Positions 1 through 6,380 of a stretch of DNA of 10,794 bases are shown here, piece after piece. Under the pieces are notes generated by a model, which searched no databases, had not been told where the DNA came from, and worked only from the letters and a program-made list of their open reading frames with translations. The DNA is from Dialister sp. UBA734 (GTDB taxonomy: Bacteria > Bacillota > Negativicutes > Veillonellales > Dialisteraceae), in assembly GCA_002297935.1 (NCBI GenBank), contig DBLC01000172.1:18353-29146 (forward strand), in the 5' to 3' direction. The translations under genes and the position numbers were made by a program. The number at the start of each line of letters is the position of its first letter. Position 1 is the stretch's first letter.

Positions 1-15
1 CGCATCAAATTATAT

Positions 16-38
16 AGCGCCCCAATCCCCTTTTTATA
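16..38. repeat. 23-bp inverted repeat copy bracketing ptsI
   Basis: This 23-bp stretch (GCGCCCCAATCCCC core followed by T-rich sequence) recurs in reverse complement at 2043-2065. The two copies differ only by a one-base shift of an A/T within the G/C run. They lie on either side of ptsI in opposite orientation, and each is followed by a CGCACTT-type heptamer tract. The match is seen directly; a role (old element ends, or a shared terminator arm) is inference. Confidence 0.55.
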
Positions 39-143
39 TTTTTATTAAGTAAAAATTGAAATATACAGCGAGCCTATAAAAAGGGTTCTGTGCTACTAAT
101 CACTATCCCCCTAAGAGTAATGCGGGGTGCTCGCTGGCAACCA

Positions 144-174
144 TTACGCACTACGCACTTCGCATTACGCACTA
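144..174. repeat. Heptamer tract, CGCACTT family (copy 1)
   Basis: Four consecutive 7-bp units (TTACGCA, CTACGCA, CTTCGCA, TTACGCA) followed by CTA. The same tract recurs in the same orientation at 2093-2125. The GTAATGCG at 118-125 can pair with CGCATTAC at 161-168, so the tract may form one arm of a hairpin in the ptsI leader. The rest of 1-217 contains no gene; TTGAAA at 56-61 and TATAAA at 75-80 are only 13 bp apart, so I do not call a ptsI promoter here. Confidence 0.6.
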
Positions 175-226
175 AAAAAACACCTCTCCATTTACATATC
201 AACATAAATGAAAGGATATGATTCAT

Positions 227-1861
227 ATGTTACAAATCACTGGTAAAAGTATTTCTGGAATGGTTACCATTGGCCCGCTCCGTATTTTCCGTCATCAGAA
301 TGTGAATATTGAAAAAGTCACAGTGGACCAGCCGGAGACCGAAGTGGCTCGCTTTGATTCGGCCCGCAATACGGCTTGTGTGAAAATGAAGCAGTTTTAT
401 CAGGAAGCCGTGTCCCATGTGGGCCTTGACAATGCTTCTATTTTCAAAGTATATCAGCAGCTTCTGACGGATTCTGAATTTGTAGACTCCGTGAAATCTA
501 TGATTCGCAAGCAGAGTGTCAATGCGGAATACGCCGTGTCTCAGGCGCAGCAGAATTTCAGTCAGATTTATCATGCCGACGGAGATGCCTATATGGCTGA
601 CCATCTGGCCGATGTAGAAGAAATTTCTCGCATTCTTCTCCGTACACTGCGGCAGAAACAAGCCATGTTCAGCAGCGATGAACCATGTATCCTCTATGCC
701 GATGATCTGACACCAAGCGAAACCATCCAGATGGACACTAAAAAAATCCTAGGCTTCGTGACCAAAGAAGGAACCCCGACATCACACACCGCCATTCTGG
801 CACGAGCCTTAGGCGTTCCGGCCATTGTTTCCACCGGAAAAGATGTGGATATGTCTTTTGATGGAAAAACGGCAGTCATTGATGGATACACCGGTACAGT
901 CTATTTGGAACCAACCGCAAGAATTTTATCGGTGATGAAAGAAAAGCAGGACCAGAGTATTCGCCTGAAAGAATTGCTACAGCAACTGAAAGGGCTCCCC
1001 AGCAAAACCATTGATGGGCATCAGGTCGAAGTGGCAGCCAATGTTTCTTCCGCCTCCGACCTGGCTGCTGTGCTCAAAAACGATGCGGAAGGCATTGGCC
1101 TGTTCCGTAGTGAATTTATTTACATGGGACGAGATACCCTTCCCAGTGAAGAAGAGCAGTTCAACATCTATAAATTGGCTATCGAAACCATGGCTGGCAA
1201 GCGGGTTATCATCCGTACCTTGGATATCGGTGCAGATAAAGAAGCCTCTGCTTTCCATCTGCCAAAAGAAGACAACCCAGCCCTTGGCATGAGAGCCATC
1301 CGTATTTCCTTGAAACGGCCGGAAATTTTCAAAACCCAGCTGCGGGCCATCCTTCGTGCCAGTGCCTATGGGAAAACAGCCATCATGTTCCCACTGATTA
1401 CCTCTGTGTGGGAAGTTTGGAAAGCCAAAGAAATTCTGACCGAAGTACAGATGGAATTGGATAAAAAAGGCATTGCCTATGACCATCACATGGAAGTGGG
1501 CATCATGATAGAAACACCAGCAGCCGCCCTGATCAGCGACAAACTGGCCAAAGAAGTGGACTTCTTCTCCATCGGTACCAACGACCTGTCTCAGTACACC
1601 TTGGTAGTAGACCGTACCAGCCGCACCTTGTCGGATTTCTTCAATCCCCATCATCCAGCTGTTTTGAAACTCATTCAAATGACCATCGAAAATGCCCACG
1701 CCGCTGGTATCTGGGTCGGCATGTGCGGTGAATTGGGTAGCGATCTGTCTATCACAGAAACCTTCCTCCGCATGGGCGTCGATGAATTCTCCGTGGCCCC
1801 CTACTCCATCCTGCCACTCCGTCAGCAGATCCGCGCCATTGATTTAAGCAAAAGTAAGTGA
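227..1861 (+). CDS. ptsI: Phosphoenolpyruvate-protein phosphotransferase (PTS enzyme I)
   Basis: Cytoplasmic enzyme I of the sugar phosphotransferase system; it takes phosphate from PEP onto a histidine and passes it to HPr. The 544-residue product shows the N-terminal HPr-binding/phosphohistidine domain with TSHTAILAR around the active-site His187, then the PEP-binding barrel with GLFRSEF (Arg294), IIRTLDIGADK (Arg330), GTNDLSQYTLVVDR (450-463) and GMCGE with the catalytic Cys500. All sit two residues before the E. coli equivalents. I chose the ATG at 227 because AAAGGA at 211-216 is 10 nt upstream; the ATG at 218 is only 1 nt from it. The protein stops about 30 residues short of E. coli EI, lacking the last C-terminal helices. 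No ptsH is adjacent: 1-217 is non-coding, so HPr must be encoded elsewhere or further upstream. A terminator follows at 1924-1972. Confidence 0.97.
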   Translation: MLQITGKSISGMVTIGPLRIFRHQNVNIEKVTVDQPETEVARFDSARNTACVKMKQFYQEAVSHVGLDNASIFKVYQQLLTDSEFVDSVKSMIRKQSVNAEYAVSQAQQNFSQIYHADGDAYMADHLADVEEISRILLRTLRQKQAMFSSDEPCILYADDLTPSETIQMDTKKILGFVTKEGTPTSHTAILARALGVPAIVSTGKDVDMSFDGKTAVIDGYTGTVYLEPTARILSVMKEKQDQSIRLKELLQQLKGLPSKTIDGHQVEVAANVSSASDLAAVLKNDAEGIGLFRSEFIYMGRDTLPSEEEQFNIYKLAIETMAGKRVIIRTLDIGADKEASAFHLPKEDNPALGMRAIRISLKRPEIFKTQLRAILRASAYGKTAIMFPLITSVWEVWKAKEILTEVQMELDKKGIAYDHHMEVGIMIETPAAALISDKLAKEVDFFSIGTNDLSQYTLVVDRTSRTLSDFFNPHHPAVLKLIQMTIENAHAAGIWVGMCGELGSDLSITETFLRMGVDEFSVAPYSILPLRQQIRAIDLSKSK

Positions 1862-1866
1862 TTTGG

Positions 1867-1905
1867 TAGCTAGTGACTGGTGACTGGTGACTAGGGATTA
1901 ATCCC
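1867..1905. repeat. Heptamer tract (TGACTGG/TGACTAG) with short palindrome
   Basis: Directly after the ptsI stop there are 7-bp-spaced units TAGCTAG, TGACTGG, TGACTGG, TGACTAG (1867-1894), merging into the perfect 12-bp palindrome GGGATTAATCCC (1894-1905). The same heptamer family, in either orientation, appears at 4982-5049, 6331-6361 and 9877-9897, always between genes. Confidence 0.6.
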
Positions 1906-1923
1906 TTACAATTTTCAAATAAC

Positions 1924-1972
1924 AAAAAGCAGCGATTGACCAGTTCATGTGAACAAGTCATCGCTGCTTTTA
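1924..1972. terminator. Probable bidirectional rho-independent terminator after ptsI
   Basis: A 12-bp stem (1928-1940 with 1957-1968, AGCAGCGAT/ATCGCTGCT core, one bulged T) encloses a second small palindrome GTTCATGTGAAC (1943-1954). It is followed by TTTT on the plus strand and preceded by AAAAA, giving a T-run on the minus strand too. It sits about 65 bp after the ptsI stop, in the convergent gap with glmS. Confidence 0.8.
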
Positions 1973-2000
1973 AAATGCAATGAGGAGTGAGGATTTAGAA

Positions 2001-2045
2001 ATGGTGGTAGCGAAGCATCCATTCATATAGCCTCGCCATTTTTAT
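2001..2045 (+). terminator. Terminator-like hairpin in the ptsI-glmS gap
   Basis: ATGGTGG (2001-2007) can pair with TCGCCAT (2033-2039), two pairs being G-T wobbles, followed by TTTTTATA on the plus strand. The loop is long (25 nt), so this is weaker than the stem at 1928-1968. It may be a backup terminator or the remains of a repeated element. Confidence 0.35.
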
Positions 2046-2125
2046 AAAAGGGGTATTGGGGCGCTTCCAAACTTTGTGCGCCCCTTCCACCATTACGCAC
2101 TTCGCACTTCGCATTACGCACTGCA
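2043..2125. repeat. Composite repeat: inverted 23-mer, GC-rich hairpin, CGCACTT heptamers (copy 2)
   Basis: 2043-2065 is the reverse complement of the 23-mer at 16-38. GGGGCGC (2058-2064) pairs with GCGCCCC (2078-2084) in a hairpin with a 13-nt loop. 2093-2125 holds heptamers TTACGCA, CTTCGCA, CTTCGCA, TTACGCA, CTGCA, matching the tract at 144-174 in the same orientation. I see no coding capacity in this gap. Confidence 0.55.
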
Positions 2126-2126
2126 T

Positions 2127-2166
2127 AAAGATGGGACGGCATCGCAATAGACGCAGTCCCATTTTT
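2127..2166. terminator. Probable terminator downstream of glmS
   Basis: ATGGGAC (2131-2137) pairs with GTCCCAT (2156-2162); flanking A and T bases extend the stem (2127-2130 with 2163-2166). It begins 12 bp past the glmS stop. The T-run is TTTTTATAT on the plus strand and only CTTTATG on the minus strand, so it looks stronger for plus-strand transcripts arriving from ptsI, but position suggests it also serves glmS. Confidence 0.6.
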
Positions 2167-2178
2167 ATATGTATCCAA

Positions 2179-4005
2179 TTATTCAACTGTTACAGATTTA
2201 GCCAAGTTTCTTGGTTTATCCACATCGTTGCCTCTCTTGATACTGGTGTAGTATGCCAAGAGTTGCATCGGAATGACGGAAAGAATCGGAGCGATGAAGA
2301 AATCCACTCTCGGGATTCTGACCACTTCGGTGGTGTATTTAGAAAGTTCTTTGTCATCATCATAACCAATGCCAAGCACTTCTGCGCCGCGAGCACGAAC
2401 TTCCTGGATATTGCTGTACATTTTTGCACTCACATCATCCTGGGTAGCTACAGCAATGACCGGTGTATCTGGCGAAATCAGTGCCAAGGTGCCATGTTTC
2501 AATTCACCAGCTGCATAGGATTCAGCATGAATGTAGGAAACTTCCTTCAGTTTCAATGCCCCTTCCATAGCAATAGCATAGTCAATGGAACGTCCCAGAT
2601 AGAAAATGTCATGGGCTTTGATAAGGCGATCTGCCACATCAGCCATGTGGTCTTTTTCTCCCAGCACCTTTTCAATCTGTTTTGGCAACTCTTTCAGGCC
2701 CTGGGTAATCTTCTGAATCAGTTCCATATGAATGGTACCTTTCAGCTGTCCCATGTAGAGAGCCAACAGGAGCAGTGCCACCAGCTGGGTGGTGTAGGCT
2801 TTGGTCGAAGCCACCGCAATTTCTGGACCTGCCAGGGTATAAATGACAGAATCAGCTTCCCGAGCAATGGAAGAGCCAATGGAATTGGTCACTGCCAAGC
2901 TCTTAGCCCCCAGACGTTTTGCTTCCTTCAATGCAGCCAAAGTATCAATGGTTTCACCAGACTGGCTGACTACGATGCAAAGGGTCCGATTGGTGGTCAA
3001 TGGACGGCTATAGCGGTATTCCGATGCAATTTCTACAGAAACCGGAATCTTGACGAACCGTTCGATGTAGTGTTTAGCCACCAAACCAGCATGATAGGCA
3101 GTGCCGCAAGCGGTAATCAGAATATGGTCAATATTGTCCAAGCATTCCTTGGTCCAGCCCAAATCATCGAAATTGACAGAGCCATCTTTGTTCAAATGAA
3201 TCTGTACAGTATCACGAACGGCTTTCGGCTGTTCATAGATTTCTTTCAGCATAAAGTGAGGATAGCCGCCTTTTTCAGCTGCTTCTGCACTCCATTTCAC
3301 TTCCTGTACTTCTTTCTGAATGGGCTTTCCTTCCCCATCAAAAAGTTCAACACTATCTTTCTTCACGATAGCCATTTCCAAATCATTCAGGATGTAAATG
3401 CGGCGGGTATGGTTGATCACAGCCGGAATATCGGAAGCGATGAAGTTTTCATGTTCTCCCAAGCCGATAATCAGTGGATTATCCTTTTTGGTGCAGATGA
3501 TGGTGTCCGGATCAGAAGAATCCATGAATACCAAGCTGTAAGAACCTTCAATTCTTGCCAATACTTTGCGAACGGTGGAGAAGAAATCGCCATCATCCAG
3601 TTCTTCTGCCAAATGAGCTACCACTTCAGTGTCCGTATCAGATTTGAACACATGGCCTTTGGCAATCAGTTCTTTTTTCAATGCCATGTAGTTTTCAATG
3701 ATGCCATTGTGAACGATCACAAAGTGGTTGTGGCAATCTCCATGAGGATGGGCATTTCTATCCGATGGCTGTCCATGGGTGGCCCAACGGGTATGGCCGA
3801 TGCCGATATGCCCGTGCAGCGGATGATCTTTCAGCACGGCTTCTAAATTAGCCAAACGGCCCTGTTTCTTTTCAATCTGAATCTTGCCATCTTCATATAC
3901 GGCAATACCAGCAGAATCATAGCCTCTGTATTCCAAACGACGAAGTCCGTCTATTAAGAATTTGGAAGCGTCTCCGTTGCCCACATAACCTACAATACCA
4001 CACAT
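2179..4005 (-). CDS. glmS: Glutamine-fructose-6-phosphate aminotransferase (isomerizing)
   Basis: Makes glucosamine-6-phosphate from fructose-6-phosphate and glutamine, the first step towards UDP-GlcNAc for peptidoglycan. The 608-residue protein (E. coli 609) starts MCGIVG, placing the nucleophile Cys2 at the mature N-terminus of an Ntn glutaminase domain; HTRWATHG (71-78, with Arg73) and HNGIIEN (99-105) are the expected glutaminase motifs. Two SIS sugar-isomerase domains follow: ACGTAYHAG (299-307), SQSGET (347-352) and ASTKAYTTQ (399-407), then EGALKLKEVSYIHAE (481-495). It ends DKPRNLAKSVTVE, the usual C-terminal tail. The start at 4005 is chosen over an in-frame ATG at 4071 because AAGGAGGA (4013-4020) lies 7 nt upstream and the Cys must follow Met1. 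Two promoter candidates lie within 120 bp. No glmS ribozyme is evident in the short leader. Confidence 0.98.
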   Translation of the reverse strand: MCGIVGYVGNGDASKFLIDGLRRLEYRGYDSAGIAVYEDGKIQIEKKQGRLANLEAVLKDHPLHGHIGIGHTRWATHGQPSDRNAHPHGDCHNHFVIVHNGIIENYMALKKELIAKGHVFKSDTDTEVVAHLAEELDDGDFFSTVRKVLARIEGSYSLVFMDSSDPDTIICTKKDNPLIIGLGEHENFIASDIPAVINHTRRIYILNDLEMAIVKKDSVELFDGEGKPIQKEVQEVKWSAEAAEKGGYPHFMLKEIYEQPKAVRDTVQIHLNKDGSVNFDDLGWTKECLDNIDHILITACGTAYHAGLVAKHYIERFVKIPVSVEIASEYRYSRPLTTNRTLCIVVSQSGETIDTLAALKEAKRLGAKSLAVTNSIGSSIAREADSVIYTLAGPEIAVASTKAYTTQLVALLLLALYMGQLKGTIHMELIQKITQGLKELPKQIEKVLGEKDHMADVADRLIKAHDIFYLGRSIDYAIAMEGALKLKEVSYIHAESYAAGELKHGTLALISPDTPVIAVATQDDVSAKMYSNIQEVRARGAEVLGIGYDDDKELSKYTTEVVRIPRVDFFIAPILSVIPMQLLAYYTSIKRGNDVDKPRNLAKSVTVE

Positions 4006-4042
4006 ACAGGTATCCTCCTTACAATTCTTTCTATTATTTTCT

Positions 4043-4071
4043 ATATCATCAAATAGATGGGATGCTGTCAA
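4043..4071 (-). promoter_or_regulatory. Candidate glmS promoter, proximal
   Basis: On the minus strand, a perfect TTGACA (-35, 4066-4071) is followed after 17 bp by TGATAT (4043-4048), a poor -10. A transcript from here would have a leader of only about 30 nt including the Shine-Dalgarno site. Confidence 0.4.
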
Positions 4072-4088
4072 AATATCATACGTTGTTT

Positions 4089-4117
4089 ATTATATCACAA
4101 ATTGCTACATTTTTGAA
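4089..4117 (-). promoter_or_regulatory. Candidate glmS promoter, distal
   Basis: Perfect TATAAT (-10, 4089-4094) with TTCAAA (4112-4117, four of six consensus bases) 17 bp upstream. The leader would be roughly 75-80 nt. I rate this the better of the two glmS promoter candidates because of the exact -10. Confidence 0.5.
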
Positions 4118-4160
4118 ACAACACCTACTTTTTAATTCAACAGGCAGATCAATTGAGTAA

Positions 4161-4268
4161 TTGTTGTTAGTTGTTGTTAGTTGTTGTTAGTTGTTAGTTG
4201 TTAGTTGTTAGTTGTTAGTTGTTAGTTCTTGATTCACCGGAGTCAAACAACCAACAACCGACAACTAA
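4161..4268. repeat. TTGTTGTTAG / TTGTTAG tandem tract forming a long hairpin
   Basis: Three copies of the 10-mer TTGTTGTTAG (4161-4190) pass directly into five copies of the 7-mer TTGTTAG (4191-4225). After a small stem (TTGATTC 4229-4235 with GAGTCAA 4240-4246, loop ACCG) comes a degenerate complementary arm at 4247-4268 (AACAACCAACAACCGACAAC type), so the tract can fold back on itself. It lies between the glmS promoter and the end of the YIP1 gene. Copy number in such tracts is expected to vary by slippage. Confidence 0.75.
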
Positions 4269-4280
4269 AATTTTCAAATA

Positions 4281-4312
4281 AAATAGGACTGCAACAATGT
4301 CACAGCCCCTTT
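4281..4312 (-). terminator. Possible terminator downstream of the YIP1-family gene
   Basis: On the minus strand GGGGCTG (rc of 4304-4310) pairs with CAGTCC (rc of 4287-4292) around an inner loop, followed by TATTTTATTTG. The stem includes a wobble and the T-tract is interrupted, so this is a moderate call supported by its place about 60 bp past the stop. Confidence 0.45.
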
Positions 4313-4367
4313 GCTGAATTTTTTCAAATTATATCACATCATAAAACAATTGGCTATCTTCTTTCGT

Positions 4368-4958
4368 TTAAATCTGATTCATCATGGCTTCTACGTCGTT
4401 CAAACTTTCCATGCTGGAAATACCAATCGCTGCAGCCAGTACCATCAGAATGGCAAGGATAATAAAGAAGAGCCCCACCAGCAAGTACGGTGTCAAAGCC
4501 AGGAGAAAGGATTTCCCTGTGCCGAAGCGATAGTTGGTAGAAATAGCCAGTACATCCAAATAAAAAGCCCAAACCCAAATGATGAACGTACCGATACCAC
4601 TCAGGAAGGAAGCACCTACCACATCCAAGAAAGAGAAGAAAACGGAAAACGCCATAGGCAGAGAACCAGCCAGGAAGCCTGCGGTGATCCCCCGCGCCGT
4701 TCCCAGGCCACCCCACAGACCTGCCAAGTAATCCGTAACGGCACTATGAATCAGCAAACTGAAGCCCATGAAGAGCACCACCAGTACAAATTGAAGCACC
4801 AGTCCTGGCCCCTCTTGAAATGCAGACAGAGCTGTCAAAAAGACCACAAAAATCCAGAAAAGAAATCCTTCTTTCCACTTTTCTTCTCCTGTGATATACA
4901 GCATAGCTTTCTTCGGTGTGGTCAGCAAAGAAAAAGCCAAATCAAGGAAATAGTTCAT
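4368..4958 (-). CDS. YIP1-family integral membrane protein
   Basis: A 196-residue, strongly hydrophobic protein. I place about five membrane segments near residues 31-47, 52-72, 93-112, 117-137 and 150-178, with a short charged N-terminal stretch (TPKKAMLYITGEEKWKEG, 14-31) and an acidic C-terminus. The TPKKAM opening, followed by a bundle of five helices with Gly/Pro-rich turns, resembles the bacterial YIP1 (Pfam Yip1) family; this is recognition of pattern, not a search, and no molecular function is established for the bacterial members. The ATG at 4958 follows AAGGAG at the right distance (about 6 nt). It lies 138 bp downstream of sppA on the same strand; a large hairpin sits between them, so co-transcription is possible but not assured. 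Confidence 0.75.
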   Translation of the reverse strand: MNYFLDLAFSLLTTPKKAMLYITGEEKWKEGFLFWIFVVFLTALSAFQEGPGLVLQFVLVVLFMGFSLLIHSAVTDYLAGLWGGLGTARGITAGFLAGSLPMAFSVFFSFLDVVGASFLSGIGTFIIWVWAFYLDVLAISTNYRFGTGKSFLLALTPYLLVGLFFIILAILMVLAAAIGISSMESLNDVEAMMNQI

Positions 4959-4980
4959 CTTATACTCCTTTTATGGTAAT

Positions 4981-5049
4981 GGTGACTAGTGACTAGTGAC
5001 TGGTGACTAGGATAGTCCCCCAGTCACCAGTCCACTAGTCACCAGTCAC
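4981..5049. repeat. Inverted pair of TGACTAG-heptamer arms (about 30-bp hairpin)
   Basis: The left arm (4982-5011) is made of four 7-bp units of the TGACTAG/TGACTGG type. The right arm (5018-5049) is its near-complement (GTCACCAG, CTAGTCACCAGTCAC units) with one mismatch-type difference and a one-base indel. The loop is about 7 nt. It fills the sppA to YIP1-gene gap. There is no T-run after it in either direction, so it is not a standard terminator, but it could pause polymerase or protect the 3' end of an sppA transcript. Confidence 0.7.
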
Positions 5050-5096
5050 AAGATAACAATCTATCCTGCTAAGTAATGTACCAATGAAACATCGTA

Positions 5097-6050
5097 TTAC
5101 TTTACAATCGGTTCATTCGATTCGGTCATGGCTTTTTTCATGCTGTTGGCCATGGTCCGTCCCGCTACTTCCGCTGCGTTTTGTGCTTCGCCTTGCAAAA
5201 TACTGCGGAGAGACATAGTATTTCTGCCATACGATTTGGTCGGTACATTTTCTCCAGAAATACCCCCACTGCTGGCTGCGTAGTTGAGCGCATCATAATA
5301 GTTGCCCATGGCGTCCACCAAGCCCAAATCCTGTGCCTGTTTTCCTGTCAGAATACGGCCATCGGCAATGGATTTGACTTTTTCCTCATCCATATGACGG
5401 CCATCGGCAACGGTCTGCACAAACTGGTGATAAATGTCGTTAACCATGGTCTGTAGCATATCTCGTTCTTCGCCGGTCATGGGACGATACATAGATAAAA
5501 TATCTTTATGAGCACCACTCTTGATTTTATCGTTCTTGACGCCCACTTTATCCATCAAATCTTCTATGTTATTGTAATCCATGTACACGCCGATGCTGCC
5601 AGTCATGGTAGCAGGTGAGGCGAAAATATAATTTCCTTTGCTGGCCAGCCAGTACCCTGCGGAACAGCACATATCTCCCATGGAAATAATGATTGGCTTT
5701 TTGCTGCTTCTGATTTTATCCATTTCTTCTGCAATTTCCTGGGTAGCTCCGGTCGATCCGCCAGGACTATTGATTCGTACCAGAATCGCTTTGGCCTGCG
5801 GGTCCTTCCGAGCTTCCTGGAGCTGTCGCATGATTTCTTCACTGGAAGAACCACTGCCACCACTAAGTACAGAATCGGTCTCCGGGCCGCCATAAATAGC
5901 TCCATCGATACGAACCACCGCTACATAGCCTTTGTCAATGGGATTCTTCCCCGCTTCTTTCCAAAGATTGGACGTCCCCACCGCAATGGCCGCCGCCAAA
6001 AGCAAAATCAGAATCAATACCATCCACTTGCGCTTGGATACTCTATTCAT
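5097..6050 (-). CDS. sppA: Signal peptide peptidase SppA (short, 36K type)
   Basis: Membrane-anchored serine protease that degrades cleaved signal peptides. The 317-residue protein has one N-terminal membrane anchor (about residues 9-25), then the crotonase-like protease domain: VRIDGAI (46-52), INSPGGS (93-99), CCSAGYW (128-134) with the predicted nucleophile Ser130, GSIGVY (151-156) and SGAHKD (178-183) with the predicted general base Lys182. The Ser-Lys spacing of 52 equals that of the B. subtilis SppA dyad as I recall it. The usual SGGY around the serine is SAGY here. The start at 6050 is preferred to upstream ATGs (6134, 6074) because AAGGAAA precedes it by about 6 nt and the anchor begins immediately; the extra residues in the longer frame derive from the repeat hairpin at 6092-6125. 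Confidence 0.93.
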   Translation of the reverse strand: MNRVSKRKWMVLILILLLAAAIAVGTSNLWKEAGKNPIDKGYVAVVRIDGAIYGGPETDSVLSGGSGSSSEEIMRQLQEARKDPQAKAILVRINSPGGSTGATQEIAEEMDKIRSSKKPIIISMGDMCCSAGYWLASKGNYIFASPATMTGSIGVYMDYNNIEDLMDKVGVKNDKIKSGAHKDILSMYRPMTGEERDMLQTMVNDIYHQFVQTVADGRHMDEEKVKSIADGRILTGKQAQDLGLVDAMGNYYDALNYAASSGGISGENVPTKSYGRNTMSLRSILQGEAQNAAEVAGRTMANSMKKAMTESNEPIVK

Positions 6051-6078
6051 AGATATTTTCCTTCTTTCTATCATACCA

Positions 6079-6132
6079 AGTGACTGGTAGAGTTGTTGGT
6101 TGTTTGGTTCCAGACAACCAACAACTAACAAC
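6079..6132. repeat. GTTGTTGG / CCAACAAC hairpin in the sppA leader
   Basis: 15-bp stem (6092-6106 with 6111-6125, one G-T wobble) with a 4-nt loop, built of GTTGTTG-type sequence related to the TTGTTAG tract at 4161-4268; AACTAACAAC continues the right side to 6132. A lone TGACTGG unit (6081-6087) adjoins it. In the sppA transcript this stem would lie about 40 nt before the start codon. Confidence 0.7.
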
Positions 6133-6196
6133 AATCTATCGTCCCGTTTTCTTGCCAGTTAAAAAGTGTATTGATGACCACTCACTAGTTAGCCAA

Positions 6197-6205
6197 ATTA
6201 TAGCA
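6197..6205 (-). promoter_or_regulatory. Candidate sppA promoter (extended -10)
   Basis: Minus-strand TGCTATAAT is a perfect extended -10 (TGn plus TATAAT). No good -35 is visible at 16-18 bp, which extended -10 promoters tolerate. The leader to the sppA start would be about 140 nt and would include the hairpin at 6092-6125. Confidence 0.5.
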
Positions 6206-6247
6206 CAAGATTTCATGAGATACCATAAAAGGAAATCTGGGTACATC

Positions 6248-6274
6248 TTGTATTTTTCCGTTGTACCGTATAAT
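6248..6274 (+). promoter_or_regulatory. Candidate azlC promoter
   Basis: Perfect TATAAT at 6269-6274 with a weak TTGTAT (6248-6253) 15 bp upstream. It points towards azlC, giving a leader of about 100 nt. Together with the sppA -10 at 6197-6202 this makes a divergent promoter region. Confidence 0.4.
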
Positions 6275-6330
6275 ATAGAAACACTATCATTTACAATAGT
6301 TTAAAAATAATCCATTTGGGTGCTAATTTC

Positions 6331-6361
6331 CTAGTCACCAGTCACAAGTCTACCAGTCACC
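6331..6361. repeat. Heptamer tract CTAGTCA/CCAGTCA directly before the azlC ribosome site
   Basis: 7-bp units CTAGTCA, CCAGTCA, CAAGTCT then ACCAGTCACC, ending 7 bp before the AGAGGAG site of azlC (6369-6375). It would be in the azlC transcript leader. It belongs to the same family as 1867-1894, in opposite orientation. Confidence 0.6.
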
Positions 6362-6380
6362 AATTATAAGAGGAGTTTCT

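Noticed and set aside
56..80. ptsI promoter TTGAAA / TATAAA
   Set aside because: The spacing is 13 bp, too short for a normal sigma-A promoter.
977..1699. 240-residue minus-strand ORF
   Set aside because: Shadow of ptsI without a start site or recognisable domain.
2056..3846. 596-residue plus-strand ORF
   Set aside because: It is the antisense of glmS, whose motifs are unambiguous; the product is low in family-like features and has no ribosome site.
4311..4979. 222-residue plus-strand ORF
   Set aside because: Antisense of the YIP1-family gene; rich in His, Gln and Lys as expected from reading hydrophobic codons in reverse.
6051..6134. Longer sppA start at 6134
   Set aside because: The extra N-terminus is the translation of a repeat hairpin, and the better ribosome site precedes the ATG at 6050.
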